A stretch of DNA of 43,565 nt from Rhodospirillales bacterium (GCA_016191685.1 JACPVT010000054.1:1-43565); one strand, 5' to 3'. Shown: positions 27,693-41,873, counted from the first letter of the stretch. Numbers and translations are program-made. Notes: generated by a model not told the origin, from the sequence alone.

Positions 27693-28877
27693 GTGACCGA
27701 GCGCATCGTGGTGCTGGGTGGCGGCTTTGCCGGCCTGTGGAGCGCCCTCGGCGCCGCCCGTGCGCGCGACGAGTTCGGCGCCGGGTCGCTCGAGATCGTG
27801 CTGCTAAACGACTCGCCCTGGCATTCGATCCGCGTGCGCAACTACGAGGCCGATCTCGCGGGCACGAGGGTCGCGCTCGACAGCGTGCTCGGTCCAGTCG
27901 GTGTGCGTTGCCTCGAGGGCACGGTGAGCGGCATCGATGTCGCGCAACGCAGCGTCCGCTATGGTGGCGAAACCATCGGCTACGACCGTCTGATCTTCGC
28001 GCTGGGCAGTCGTCTTGCGCGGCCGCCGATCCCGGGGCTCGCCGAGCACGGCTTCGATGTCGACACCTATGCTGCCGCAGTGCGGCTCAATGGACACATT
28101 GCGGGTCTCGCCAACAAATCCTCCTCGACCGTGCTCGTGGTGGGCGGTGGGCTGACCGGGATCGAGGCCGCTACCGAGATGCCGGGCAAGCTGCGTGCGG
28201 CCGGCATCGCATCGCCGCGTGTCATCCTGGCCGACCACGCATCCCGCGTCGGTTCCGGCATGGGCGAAGGCGCACTTCCCGTCATCAACGAGGCCCTTGC
28301 CGCTCTCGGCATCGAGGCACGCGGCGGCGTCTCGATCACCGCCATCGACCCCGAGGGCGCAACTCTCGATGGCGGCGAACGCATTGCCGCCGCCACGGTC
28401 GTCTGGTGCGCCGGCATGCAGGCCCATCCTCTCACGGCGCAATTCCCGGCTGAGCGCGACCGGCTGGGCCGTCTGCCGGTCGAGCCGTCGCTGAAGATCA
28501 AGGGACTCGCGGCCGAGTTTGCCGCCGGTGATGCGGCATGGTTCCTGGTCGATGGCGTCCACGCTTCGGTGATGTCATGCCAGCATGGCCGGCCGATGGG
28601 CCGCTTCGCCGGCCACAACGTCGTCTGCGACCTGCTGGGCCGGCCACTGCTGCCGCTCCGGATCGACTGGTACACGACGATCCTCGACCTCGGACCGTGG
28701 GGCGCCGTCTACACCGAGGGCTGGGACCGGCAACTCGTATCGTGTGGTGCAGCGGCCAAACGCACCAAGGAAATCATCAATCGCGAACGCATCTATCCGC
28801 CGCAATCGGGGGATCGCCGGGCGATCCTCGATGCTGCGGCGCCTATGGTGCAGGCGCCGCCCGTCCGATTTGGCTAA
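27693..28877 (+). CDS. NAD(P)H dehydrogenase, NDH-2-like FAD flavoprotein
   Basis: IVVLGGGFAGLWSALGAA (FAD Rossmann), FALGSRLARPPIPGL, VLVVGGGLTGIEAATEM (NADH Rossmann), VVWCAGMQAHPL. Confidence 0.9.
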   Translation: MTERIVVLGGGFAGLWSALGAARARDEFGAGSLEIVLLNDSPWHSIRVRNYEADLAGTRVALDSVLGPVGVRCLEGTVSGIDVAQRSVRYGGETIGYDRLIFALGSRLARPPIPGLAEHGFDVDTYAAAVRLNGHIAGLANKSSSTVLVVGGGLTGIEAATEMPGKLRAAGIASPRVILADHASRVGSGMGEGALPVINEALAALGIEARGGVSITAIDPEGATLDGGERIAAATVVWCAGMQAHPLTAQFPAERDRLGRLPVEPSLKIKGLAAEFAAGDAAWFLVDGVHASVMSCQHGRPMGRFAGHNVVCDLLGRPLLPLRIDWYTTILDLGPWGAVYTEGWDRQLVSCGAAAKRTKEIINRERIYPPQSGDRRAILDAAAPMVQAPPVRFG

Positions 28878-28903
28878 GCTCGGCGGTGCCGAGGGAGGAA
28901 GCG

Positions 28904-29539
28904 ATGTTCTATGACGCCGCCAAACGCGACCACGGGCTGCCGCAGGATCCGCTGAAGTCGTTGATCGTGCCGCGACCGATCGGCTGGATTTCGACGATGG
29001 ACGCCCAGGGCCGGGTCAATCTCGCGCCCTACAGCTTCTATAACGGCGTCGGCGAGTTCCCGCCGATGGTCTACTTTTCCACGACCGGCACCTACGGCGA
29101 CACGCCGACCAAGCACAGCCGCATGAACGCCGAGCAGACCGGCGAGTTCGTGGTCAATATGGTGAGCGCCGCTCTCGCCGAGCAGATGAACATCACCACC
29201 ACCATGGTGGCGTTCGGCGTCGACGAGCTGAAGCTTGCCGGCCTCACTGCCGTGCCCTGCCGTTTCGTCAAGCCGCCGCGCGTCAAGGAATCGCCGGTGG
29301 CGCTGGAGTGCAAGTACTGGCGCACCATCGAGATGCCGGCCGAGAAGGGCCACGAAGGCAAGCGCGGCTCGGTGGTGTTCGGCCAGGTGGTCGGCATCCA
29401 CATCGACGACGGCATCATCAAGGACGGCCGCATCGACACGCTGGCATTCAAACCGGTTGCACGGTTAGGTTATAGCGAATACACCACCACCGAGAATGTC
29501 TGGCGCATGCGCCGGCCGGATGACCCCCGCTATCAGTAG
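28904..29539 (+). CDS. Flavin reductase-like (FMN-binding split-barrel) protein, copy A
   Basis: SLIVPRPIGWISTMDAQGRVNLAPYSFYNGVGEFPPMVYFSTTGTYGDTPTKHSRMNAEQTGEFVVNMV. Confidence 0.92.
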   Translation: MFYDAAKRDHGLPQDPLKSLIVPRPIGWISTMDAQGRVNLAPYSFYNGVGEFPPMVYFSTTGTYGDTPTKHSRMNAEQTGEFVVNMVSAALAEQMNITTTMVAFGVDELKLAGLTAVPCRFVKPPRVKESPVALECKYWRTIEMPAEKGHEGKRGSVVFGQVVGIHIDDGIIKDGRIDTLAFKPVARLGYSEYTTTENVWRMRRPDDPRYQ

Positions 29540-29554
29540 GCCGAGGTATCAATA

Positions 29555-30190
29555 ATGTTCTACGACATGACCGGCCACGACCATGGCGGGATGCTGATTC
29601 CCTTCACGGCGCTGGTCGTGCCGCGTCCCATCGGCTGGATCTCGACGGTCGACAGTCAGGGCCGCGTCAATCTCGCGCCCTACAGCTTCTACAACGCCGT
29701 CAGCGGCTCGCCGCCCATGGTCTATTTCTCGACCACCGGCACCTATGGCGACAACCCGACCAAGCACTCCCGGCGCAACGCCGAGGAGACGGGCGAGTTC
29801 GTGGTCAACATGGTGAGCGCTGAGCTCGCCGAGCAGATGAACGTCACGACGACGATGGTCGACTACGGCGTCGACGAGATGAAGCTGGCGGGTCTCGCCC
29901 CCGCGCCGTCGCGCGTCGTCAAACCGCCGCGCGTCGCCCGTTCGCCGATCGCGCTCGAGTGCAAGTACTGGAAGACGGTCGAGATGCCGGTGGAGGAAGG
30001 CCGCGAGACGCAACAGGCCGTCGTGGTGTTCGGCCGGGTCGTCGGCATCCATATCGACGACAGCATCGTCAAGGAGGGCCGCCTCGACACGCTGGCCTTC
30101 AAGCCGGTCGCGCGGCTCGGCTACAGCGAATACACCACGACCGAAAACGTCTGGAAGATGCGGCGGCCGGACGACCCTCACTATCAGTGA
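29555..30190 (+). CDS. Flavin reductase-like (FMN-binding split-barrel) protein, copy B
   Basis: ALVVPRPIGWISTVDSQGRVNLAPYSFYNAVSGSPPMVYFSTTGTYGDNPTKHSRRNAEETGEFVVNMV; near-paralogue of copy A, same length. Confidence 0.92.
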   Translation: MFYDMTGHDHGGMLIPFTALVVPRPIGWISTVDSQGRVNLAPYSFYNAVSGSPPMVYFSTTGTYGDNPTKHSRRNAEETGEFVVNMVSAELAEQMNVTTTMVDYGVDEMKLAGLAPAPSRVVKPPRVARSPIALECKYWKTVEMPVEEGRETQQAVVVFGRVVGIHIDDSIVKEGRLDTLAFKPVARLGYSEYTTTENVWKMRRPDDPHYQ

Positions 30191-31542
30191 GGGGCAACGA
30201 CCGGCGCGACTGATCGGGCCAGCGCCAGCACACGCTTGTCGGCCATGGCCTCGCCCATCAGCATGAAGCCCACCGGCAGTTCGCCGGCGGCGTGGCAAGG
30301 CAGGCTGATGCCGCAACGGTCGAGGAAGTTGCCGACCGTGGTGTTGCGCAGCAGCAGCATGTTCTTCTTGGTGAAGCCATCGGCCGTTGCGACCTCGTCG
30401 AGCGTCGGTGCCACGATGGCGCAAGTCGGCATCGCCACGGCGTCGTAGTTCGAGGTGATGGCCGAGACGCGGCGGCAGAGGTCGGCGCGCCTGCCCAGGA
30501 GGTCGATGTAGTCAGCGGCACTCATGTCCTTGCCGCGCAGGATGCGGGGCGCCACGAGTTGGTCGTAATCGTTGTGCCGGCGGGCGATCAGATCCCTGTG
30601 CCAAGCGTAAGCCTCGGATGCGGCAAACCCGCCTTTGGCATTGATCGTCGGCAACTCGTTGAGTTGCGGCAAATCGATGTGATCGATCCTGACGCCCTTG
30701 GCTGCCAGCGCCTTCAGTGCCCGCTCGAAGGCCTTGGCAACCACAGGATCGAGATCGTCCATTACGAAATGCTTCGGCACGGCGAAGCGCAGGCCAGCGA
30801 GGGGCGCAGCCTCGGGTACGGCGATAGGTTCGGCGGCAAAGATCGCGTCGACGATGGCGCAATCCTCGACGGAATTGGCAAGCGGTCCGATCGAATCGAG
30901 CGAGGTCGACAGCGGTACGACACCGTCAATCGGCACGCGCCGCGCCGTGGGCTTGAAGCCTACGATGCCGCAGACCGCGGCGGGAATGCGGACCGAGCCG
31001 CCGGTGTCGGTGCCGAGCGCCACCACCGCCATGCGGTCGGCGACCGAAATGGCAGCGCCGGCGGACGAGCCGCCGGGCACGCGCTTGCGGTCGGCGGGAT
31101 TGCCCGGAGTGCCATAGTGTGGATTGAAGCCCACGCCGGAGAAGGCGAACTCGCTCATGTTGGTGCTGCCGACGATCACCGCGCCGGCGGCCCGCAGGCG
31201 CGCCACCACGGGCGCGTCGGCCTTGGCCGGCGGCGCATCGTCGAGCGCCTTGGAGCCCGCGAGGGTCGTCTCGCCGGCGACGTCGCAGAGGTTCTTGATC
31301 GAGACAGGGAGGCCCGCGAGGGGCGAGGCGACGAGCCCGGCCTTGCGTTGCAAGTCGCTGGCGTCAGCGGCGGCCAAGGCCTGCTTGCGCCAGACCTTTA
31401 TGAAGGCACGCTTGCCCTCGCCCTTGGCGTCATCGATGCGGGCGAGGGCTTCCTCGGCAAGTTTGCGCGAGGTGGTGCGGCCAGCGGCGAGATCCGCCGC
31501 AAGACCCTGGATGGTCGGATTGGCCGCCATACGCTTACTCAC
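30184..31542 (-). CDS. Amidase signature family enzyme
   Basis: LAGLPVSIKNLCDVAGETTLAGSKAL...VGSTNMSEFAFSGVGFNPHYGTPGNPADRKRVPGGSSAGAAISVADRMAVVALGTDTGGSVRIPAAVCGIVGFKPT. Confidence 0.95.
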   Translation of the reverse strand: MSKRMAANPTIQGLAADLAAGRTTSRKLAEEALARIDDAKGEGKRAFIKVWRKQALAAADASDLQRKAGLVASPLAGLPVSIKNLCDVAGETTLAGSKALDDAPPAKADAPVVARLRAAGAVIVGSTNMSEFAFSGVGFNPHYGTPGNPADRKRVPGGSSAGAAISVADRMAVVALGTDTGGSVRIPAAVCGIVGFKPTARRVPIDGVVPLSTSLDSIGPLANSVEDCAIVDAIFAAEPIAVPEAAPLAGLRFAVPKHFVMDDLDPVVAKAFERALKALAAKGVRIDHIDLPQLNELPTINAKGGFAASEAYAWHRDLIARRHNDYDQLVAPRILRGKDMSAADYIDLLGRRADLCRRVSAITSNYDAVAMPTCAIVAPTLDEVATADGFTKKNMLLLRNTTVGNFLDRCGISLPCHAAGELPVGFMLMGEAMADKRVLALARSVAPVVAPH

Positions 31543-31544
31543 TC

Positions 31545-33482
<1,938 letters not shown>

Positions 33483-33524
33483 GGTATCCTCCCGCTTGGC
33501 TTACTGCCTTGAATTATCGCGGTT

Positions 33525-34730
33525 TTAGCCTGCCGCCGCCGCGTTCGGCAATTCGACTTTGGACTCGGCCCGCAGCCGCGCCCAGGCAACCGCACCGAAT
33601 AGCAGAATGACCAGCGGCATGATCGGCAGGTCGAGCCGGTTCAGCACCATGCCGAACGTCGGCATCAGCCAAAGAACGAGATAAAGCAGCCGCTCCAGCG
33701 GGTAAAAGCCCTGAATGATACCACGCCGGAACAGCGCCACGGCGGCGGGCATCAGAAGCAGCAGGTCGTAGTTCAGCGTGTAGGGCGAGACCAGGAAGGT
33801 CGCGGTCATCAGCACTGCGGTACGCGCCTCGCCCGACCGATAGTGGCGAAAGGCGAACCAGACGGCGGCCGCGGCGCCGGCGGCACCGGCGAGCTGGATC
33901 GCACCGCCGACACCGGGCGGCAGACCGAGCATGCGGGCGGCGGCGAGCAGGGTCGTCATGTGCATGAAGATTCGCCGGAACATCTCGTCGGCCACGCGCG
34001 CCGACCCGGCCTCGCGCGCGGCGTCGAGGAAGGCTAGCCAGAAACCGAGCCCGAAGACGCCGAGACTTGCGAGCGACAGCACCGCCACCGTGCCGGCCGT
34101 CCAGGCAAGCGCCCGCCACTGTCGCGCGGCCAGAAGGGCCAGCGGCACCAGCACCCAGATCTGCGGCTTGTAGCTCAGCAGCCCGAGGAGAATGCCGGCG
34201 ACGGCCGGCGAGCGATCGAGCAGGCGCAGGCCGCCGTAGAAGAAGGCGAGGCTGAGAAACGTGTTCTGGCCCGCCAGCACCACCCAGGCGGCGGCCGGCG
34301 AGGTGGCGACGGCGAGCCAGCCCCACCAATCGCGCCGCCCCTCCAGCGCCGTTGCGGCCGCTGCTGTCGCGATCATGAATGCCCCGTAGGCTGGACCGAC
34401 CGCGAGCATGCCGAACGGCAGCAGCATCAGCAGCCAGGTCGGCGGATAGAAGAAGGGGCGGAAGTAGACCGTCCATGGAAAGCGGTCGGGATAGATCGCG
34501 TTCTGGAACTGCGTGAAAGCGTCGATGTTGTAGACCAGCGCCAGCTTGCCCTCGAGGAAGGCGCGCACGGCGGCATGGAAGACGAGGAAGTCGGGAAAGA
34601 GGATGTTCTGAATCGGGCCGATGAGTGGTCCACCCGACAGCAGCAGGAAGAGGTAGAGAACGTCGTACAGACCGACGACGCCGCAGAAGGCCGCGGCAAC
34701 CCGAAGATCGATCCGCGACGTCGAGCTCAT
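33525..34730 (-). CDS. GT87/DUF2029-like polytopic membrane glycosyltransferase
   Basis: Polytopic hydrophobic protein; DFLVFHAAVRAFLEGKLALVYN, FFYPPTWLLMLLPFGML, GLLSYKPQIWVLVPLALLAARQWRAL, SPYTLNYDLLLLMPA. Confidence 0.83.
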   Translation of the reverse strand: MSSTSRIDLRVAAAFCGVVGLYDVLYLFLLLSGGPLIGPIQNILFPDFLVFHAAVRAFLEGKLALVYNIDAFTQFQNAIYPDRFPWTVYFRPFFYPPTWLLMLLPFGMLAVGPAYGAFMIATAAAATALEGRRDWWGWLAVATSPAAAWVVLAGQNTFLSLAFFYGGLRLLDRSPAVAGILLGLLSYKPQIWVLVPLALLAARQWRALAWTAGTVAVLSLASLGVFGLGFWLAFLDAAREAGSARVADEMFRRIFMHMTTLLAAARMLGLPPGVGGAIQLAGAAGAAAAVWFAFRHYRSGEARTAVLMTATFLVSPYTLNYDLLLLMPAAVALFRRGIIQGFYPLERLLYLVLWLMPTFGMVLNRLDLPIMPLVILLFGAVAWARLRAESKVELPNAAAAG

Positions 34731-34740
34731 GACGAAGCGT

Positions 34741-35412
34741 TCATTCGCCGTGCCAGGTCGTGAAGTCGGCGATCGGCGCACGTTCGGTGACCAGGCAGTT
34801 GGGCACTGCATCGGGATCGGCATGGCCGAGTGCCAGGCCGCAGATCACGATCTGGTCGTCGGGGATCTTGAGTTCGCGGCGAACGACGTGCTGGTAGCGG
34901 CTGAAGGCCGCCTGCGGACAGGTATGCAGACCCTTCTCGCGGGCCAGCAGCATGAGCTGGTCGAGGAAGATGCCGCAGTCGATCCACTGGCCGCCGCCCA
35001 TGCGGCGCTCGACACACAGGATCATGCCGACCGGCGCATCGAAGAAATCGTAGTTCTTGCGAAACTGCTTCAGCATGCCGGCGGCGTCACCGCGCGGCAC
35101 GTCGAGCAGCGTGTAAAGCTGCTTGCCGACCAGCTTGCGGCGGGCGTCATAGGCCGGCGTGAATTCCTTCGGGTAGATGTCGTATTCCGCGCCTGGCCCG
35201 CTGTCGCCGTCGTCCATCGCCTTCAGGATTGCCGCCGACAGGCGCTGGCGCGCCTTGCCCATCGTGATGTGGAGCTTCCACGGCTGCAGGTTGCCGTTGG
35301 AGGCGGCGCGATTGGCGGTTGTCACGATCCATTCGACGTCCGCCTTCGACACCGGGTCCGGCTTGAAGACCCGCATCGAGCGGCGCGAATTGATGGCTTC
35401 AGATACGCGCAT
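34741..35412 (-). CDS. Nitroreductase family protein
   Basis: MRVSEAINSRRSMRVFKPDPVSKADVEWIVTTANRAASNGNLQPWKLHI...DCGIFLDQLMLLAREKGLHTCPQAAFSRY. Confidence 0.94.
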   Translation of the reverse strand: MRVSEAINSRRSMRVFKPDPVSKADVEWIVTTANRAASNGNLQPWKLHITMGKARQRLSAAILKAMDDGDSGPGAEYDIYPKEFTPAYDARRKLVGKQLYTLLDVPRGDAAGMLKQFRKNYDFFDAPVGMILCVERRMGGGQWIDCGIFLDQLMLLAREKGLHTCPQAAFSRYQHVVRRELKIPDDQIVICGLALGHADPDAVPNCLVTERAPIADFTTWHGE

Positions 35413-35418
35413 GAACGG

Positions 35419-36540
35419 CTAACTCCGGATGAGATGACGACGCAGGAAGTCGAACAGCTTACGCCGGGCGACGGCGTTTTGTTGCTCGGTAAAATAATGC
35501 GTGGCATCGGTGATAACGAAAGCCTCGGCGTCCTTGCCGTGGCTGCGCAGCGCCTCGGCCATGGCAAGCGTCTGTGCCACCGGTACGTTCTCATCGCGTT
35601 CGCCGTGGATCAGCAGAACCGGCACGTCGATCTGCGCTACCCGCAGGATCGGCGAGCGCACCGGCAGACCTTCGGGTCCGCAAAGATCGTCGAGATAGTC
35701 GCGCATGAAGGGATTGGCCTCGCGCCAGCGTGCCAGGTCGGTCGGCGCGAAGAACGAGGCGACGGCCTTGATCGGTGGCTTGTGGGCAGCGGCGAGCAGT
35801 GCCACCTGACCGCCCATCGAGGCGCCGACCAGGCCGATCCGGTCGCGGTCGACTAATGGCCGCTTGGCGAGCCAATCGATCGCGGCCAGCACATCGAGCG
35901 GCTGGCGCAGGCCCTGGTCGTTCTCGCCCTCCGAGCCCAGCCAGCCGCGCAGAGACAGCGCAAGGGCCGCATAGCCATTGGCCGAAGCGGCGCGCGCCAG
36001 CCCGACCATGTTGTGGGCGTGGCCCGCGAAGCCGTGCAGCAGGATCAGCGCCGGATAGGGCGGCTGGCCGGCCTGCGGCTTGAAGAAGTAGCCCCCCAGG
36101 CTGACGCCGTGACCCGGCACGCGCACCTGCTCGGCGTCGACAATGTCGGGCAGCTCGTCCCAGCGGTGCATGACTTCGATGGGCACACCGTCGGGATCGC
36201 GGAAGCCGACCGAGTAGTAACCCGGCGCCAGGTAGTCGAGTTCCTGTGGGCGCTGGATGATCTCCGCGCCGGCGTCACGCAGTTCGGCGAACACCTGGTC
36301 GACCTGGGCGCGGCTCTCGGCCGACACGGCGAGCCAAAGCGCGCCCGGCCCGTAGGAAACGCCATCCTTGGCCTGACGCATGACGAAATGATCGTAGCCA
36401 CGCGACCACATCACCCGGTCGGGACTGGCCCAGACGCGATGGAAGCCCAGCATCGGCAGCCACAGCCGGTGAAACGCCACCGACCGTGCAAGGTCGCTCA
36501 CCTCGATCGCCGCACCGGCAAAGGACGAGCGCGGCCGCAT
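35419..36540 (-). CDS. VOC (glyoxalase/dioxygenase superfamily) domain fused to dienelactone hydrolase-like alpha/beta hydrolase
   Basis: N-terminal IEVSDLARSVAFHRLWLPMLGFHRV...GYYSVGFRDPDGVPIEVMHRW (VOC); C-terminal PALILLHGFAGHAHNM...IGLVGASMGGQVALLAAAHKPP...VLLIHGERDENVP...ATHYF in one uninterrupted frame. Confidence 0.88.
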   Translation of the reverse strand: MRPRSSFAGAAIEVSDLARSVAFHRLWLPMLGFHRVWASPDRVMWSRGYDHFVMRQAKDGVSYGPGALWLAVSAESRAQVDQVFAELRDAGAEIIQRPQELDYLAPGYYSVGFRDPDGVPIEVMHRWDELPDIVDAEQVRVPGHGVSLGGYFFKPQAGQPPYPALILLHGFAGHAHNMVGLARAASANGYAALALSLRGWLGSEGENDQGLRQPLDVLAAIDWLAKRPLVDRDRIGLVGASMGGQVALLAAAHKPPIKAVASFFAPTDLARWREANPFMRDYLDDLCGPEGLPVRSPILRVAQIDVPVLLIHGERDENVPVAQTLAMAEALRSHGKDAEAFVITDATHYFTEQQNAVARRKLFDFLRRHLIRS

Positions 36541-37109
36541 CAGGAGATCGGCAGTCCGAGCGCACGCAACTCGTCGCGCCTGAGATTCTCTTCGCCGGCG
36601 AGGAAGAACTCGTCGAGCTGCGGCGGCTTCACCGCGGTCCCTGCCAGCATGGCGTGGGCCTGGCCGCGATGGTGGATCTGGTGCTGGAAGAGGTGCTCCA
36701 GGATCGAGGCCACGGCCGAGGGCGGTGGCGTGCGGTTCGGTCGCGGCAACACCAGGCCCTCGGCGATCGACTGTTCGGTCTGGCGCTCGCAGAAGGCGAG
36801 CAGGCGCCGGTCGCTCGCGATCTGGGCGTCATGCAGCGAGGCGGCGTCGGCAAAATCCGGCGGCGGGTCGTCGTAACGCTCGAGCACCGTTGGATCGCGC
36901 AGGAGCGCGTCGATGTAATAGGTGTCGACCCAGAGAATGTGGTTCAGCGTGGCGCGCAGCGACGGGAAGAAGCTGGTGCGCGAGGCGGCGAACTCGGCCG
37001 GCGACAGCGCCTGGCAGGCCGAGAGCAATCGGTGGTTCGACCAGATGTTGTTGCGGGCCATGGCGACGAAATGGCCGGTGAGCCCCCCTCCTCGAGTGGC
37101 CGTCGCCAT
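36540..37109 (-). CDS. DinB/YfiT-like four-helix metalloenzyme-family protein
   Basis: HFVAMARNNIWSNHRLLSACQAL...LRATLNHILWVDTYYIDALLRD...ILEHLFQHQIHHRGQAHAMLAG; stop overlaps the start of the VOC-hydrolase gene by one nt. Confidence 0.87.
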   Translation of the reverse strand: MATATRGGGLTGHFVAMARNNIWSNHRLLSACQALSPAEFAASRTSFFPSLRATLNHILWVDTYYIDALLRDPTVLERYDDPPPDFADAASLHDAQIASDRRLLAFCERQTEQSIAEGLVLPRPNRTPPPSAVASILEHLFQHQIHHRGQAHAMLAGTAVKPPQLDEFFLAGEENLRRDELRALGLPIS

Positions 37110-37131
37110 GGCTGTCGGTTCCTGCCCCCGC

Positions 37132-39819
<2,688 letters not shown>

Positions 39820-39932
39820 GGTCGGATACTCCTGGAAGTCGGATTTGCGCGGTCGGGTGGCAAAATAGGGGCATGGGCCGGCGCAGGCAATCGGCGGATG
39901 CGGGCGGTTGGTGCATGTGCCAGATTGGCCCG

Positions 39933-40952
39933 ATGCAGCGGGCAATAGTGAAGGCGATTGGGGCTTTTGCAGCCCTCGTGACCGTATCGGCCGACGCCAT
40001 GGCGCAACGCAACGCCGGCGAATGGGACCCCGCGGCGCGCGAGTTCGAGCAGCGGTCGGGCGAGGGCGGCTCCGGCCTGCCCGTTGGCCCTACCGGTCCC
40101 GCCAACACCCGCAACAACACCCTGGACGCCCTCGACAAGATCCTGTCGAGTTCCAGGCTCTCCGCCTTCGACCGCTCGCTCTATCTCAGCATCCGCGCCT
40201 ATCAATTGAACCGCCTCGGCCGTGAGGCCGACAGCCGCAAGGACATCGACGAAATGGGCAAGGTCCTGCCGGCGGGCTGGCCGATGGTGCTGTCGAGCAC
40301 GGTGCCCGAGCTGGCGGGCGGCGGCGACCGTGCCGCGGCGTTGCGCACCCTCGATCATGCGCTGCTGCGCAAGCCGGGTGATCCCTGGCTGGCGATCGCC
40401 CAGGCACAGGTCTACATGCAGATTGCCGACTTTCAGCGCGCCCTCGTCCTCCTTGACGGAGTGGTCGGCGGCCCGGCGACGGAGGCCGACCGGCGCGCGG
40501 CGCTGTTCGTCCGCGGCCACGCCGATTTCGATCTCGGTCGCTATGCCGAGGCCGCCGACGATTTCAATGCGTCGCTGGAAGTGCGCACGACACTGAAGTC
40601 GCGACTATCGCCGCTGCTGTGGCGCTACGCCGCCCAGGTGCGCGCCAAGCGCGACGCGCGCGTTGCCCTCGCCCGGGATCTCGGCAAGGAGGACCTCTCC
40701 GAATGGCCGGGACCGATCGCCAAGTTCCTGATCGGCAAGCTTCCCGCCGGCGAGCTCGAGGTCGCCGCCGAATCCGACGAGATCGCCAAACGCAGCAACG
40801 GCAAATGCCCGGCAGCATTCTTCATCGGCATCGACGCACTTCGCCGTGGCGACAGGCAGCGGGCGCGCGAACAGCTCCAGCTCGCGCAGGCGCGCTGCCC
40901 GACCGTGTCCGAATTCAATTGGGCGGCGTCGAGCGAACTCAAGCGGTTTTAG
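39933..40952 (+). CDS. Secreted TPR-containing protein
   Basis: Signal-like MQRAIVKAIGAFAALVTVSADAMAQ; TPR-like AALFVRGHADFDLGRYAEAADDFNASLEV and AFFIGIDALRRGDRQRAREQLQLAQARCP. Start inferred downstream of the track start 39873. Confidence 0.77.
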   Translation: MQRAIVKAIGAFAALVTVSADAMAQRNAGEWDPAAREFEQRSGEGGSGLPVGPTGPANTRNNTLDALDKILSSSRLSAFDRSLYLSIRAYQLNRLGREADSRKDIDEMGKVLPAGWPMVLSSTVPELAGGGDRAAALRTLDHALLRKPGDPWLAIAQAQVYMQIADFQRALVLLDGVVGGPATEADRRAALFVRGHADFDLGRYAEAADDFNASLEVRTTLKSRLSPLLWRYAAQVRAKRDARVALARDLGKEDLSEWPGPIAKFLIGKLPAGELEVAAESDEIAKRSNGKCPAAFFIGIDALRRGDRQRAREQLQLAQARCPTVSEFNWAASSELKRF

Positions 40953-40969
40953 CCGGACGACGGCTCCGA

Positions 40970-41767
40970 TCAATCGACGAGAGCCAGCGGCGCCATGAAG
41001 CGGGCAATCTCCGACAGGACATAGGCCGGCTGCTGCAGGTGCGGGGCGTGGCCGCAGTCCGGCACCAGGCGCGTCTCGCAATAGCCGCCGACCTTTCCGG
41101 CGATGACGCCGAGCTGCAGTTCGCTGCCATAGTCGTCGTCCTCGCCCTGGATCGCCTGCACGGGAACAAGGACGCCGGGCAACCGACGATCGGCATCCAT
41201 CGGCTCGAAGCCCGGCGCCAGCCAGGCTTCCGACCACAGGCGAAAACAGCCCTCGACGTTGTCGCCGTGATACCTGGCCAACCGCTGGCGCAGATCGCCG
41301 GTGGCGAAGGTCTCGCGGGCGCGTCGGATGCTGTCGACACAAACCGGTTCGTTGATGGCGTGCGCTGCCAGCGTCACCACCGCGCGCAGCGCGTCGGGAT
41401 CGGATGCCGCGTAGTTGAGCGCGATCGTGCCGCCGTCGCTGTGGCCGATCAGCACACAATCCACGATGCCCTGCGCCTCGAGCAGGCGCGGCAGCACCTC
41501 GTCGGCCTCGATCTCCATGTAGCGGACGCCGGGATCCGACGGCCACGGGCTCGAGCGGCCATAGCCGGTGCGATCGTAGACGAGGCCGCCGCAGCGCGTG
41601 GCGTCGCAAAGCCGCTGCGGGAAATCCCGCCACATCTCGATGCAGCCCAGCCCTTCATGCAGAAAGACGAGTGTCGTCCGCTCCAGCCCGTCGCCTTGAC
41701 GGGGGGTCAGCCGGCGGACGCGCAGGCGACGATCGCCAAGGTCGATGAGGTCGTCGGAGGTCGACAC
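40970..41767 (-). CDS. Alpha/beta hydrolase
   Basis: TLVFLHEGLGCIEMWRDFP...YDRTGYGRSSPW...CVLIGHSDGGTIALNYAA...PDCGHAPHLQQP. Confidence 0.9.
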   Translation of the reverse strand: MSTSDDLIDLGDRRLRVRRLTPRQGDGLERTTLVFLHEGLGCIEMWRDFPQRLCDATRCGGLVYDRTGYGRSSPWPSDPGVRYMEIEADEVLPRLLEAQGIVDCVLIGHSDGGTIALNYAASDPDALRAVVTLAAHAINEPVCVDSIRRARETFATGDLRQRLARYHGDNVEGCFRLWSEAWLAPGFEPMDADRRLPGVLVPVQAIQGEDDDYGSELQLGVIAGKVGGYCETRLVPDCGHAPHLQQPAYVLSEIARFMAPLALVD

Positions 41768-41844
41768 GCCTCAGATGTAGCCGGGACGCCGCGGCCTGAG
41801 AAGGCGCTCGTACCGCTCGCCCGTGTAACACCGTCGCGGCTGGC

Positions 41845-41873
41845 TTGACCGGTTCGAAGCGGCTATGGCTATC
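41845..41873 (+). promoter_or_regulatory. Candidate sigma70-type promoter upstream of the acyl-CoA synthetase
   Basis: TTGACC - 17 nt - GCTATC in the divergent intergenic region. Confidence 0.35.
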
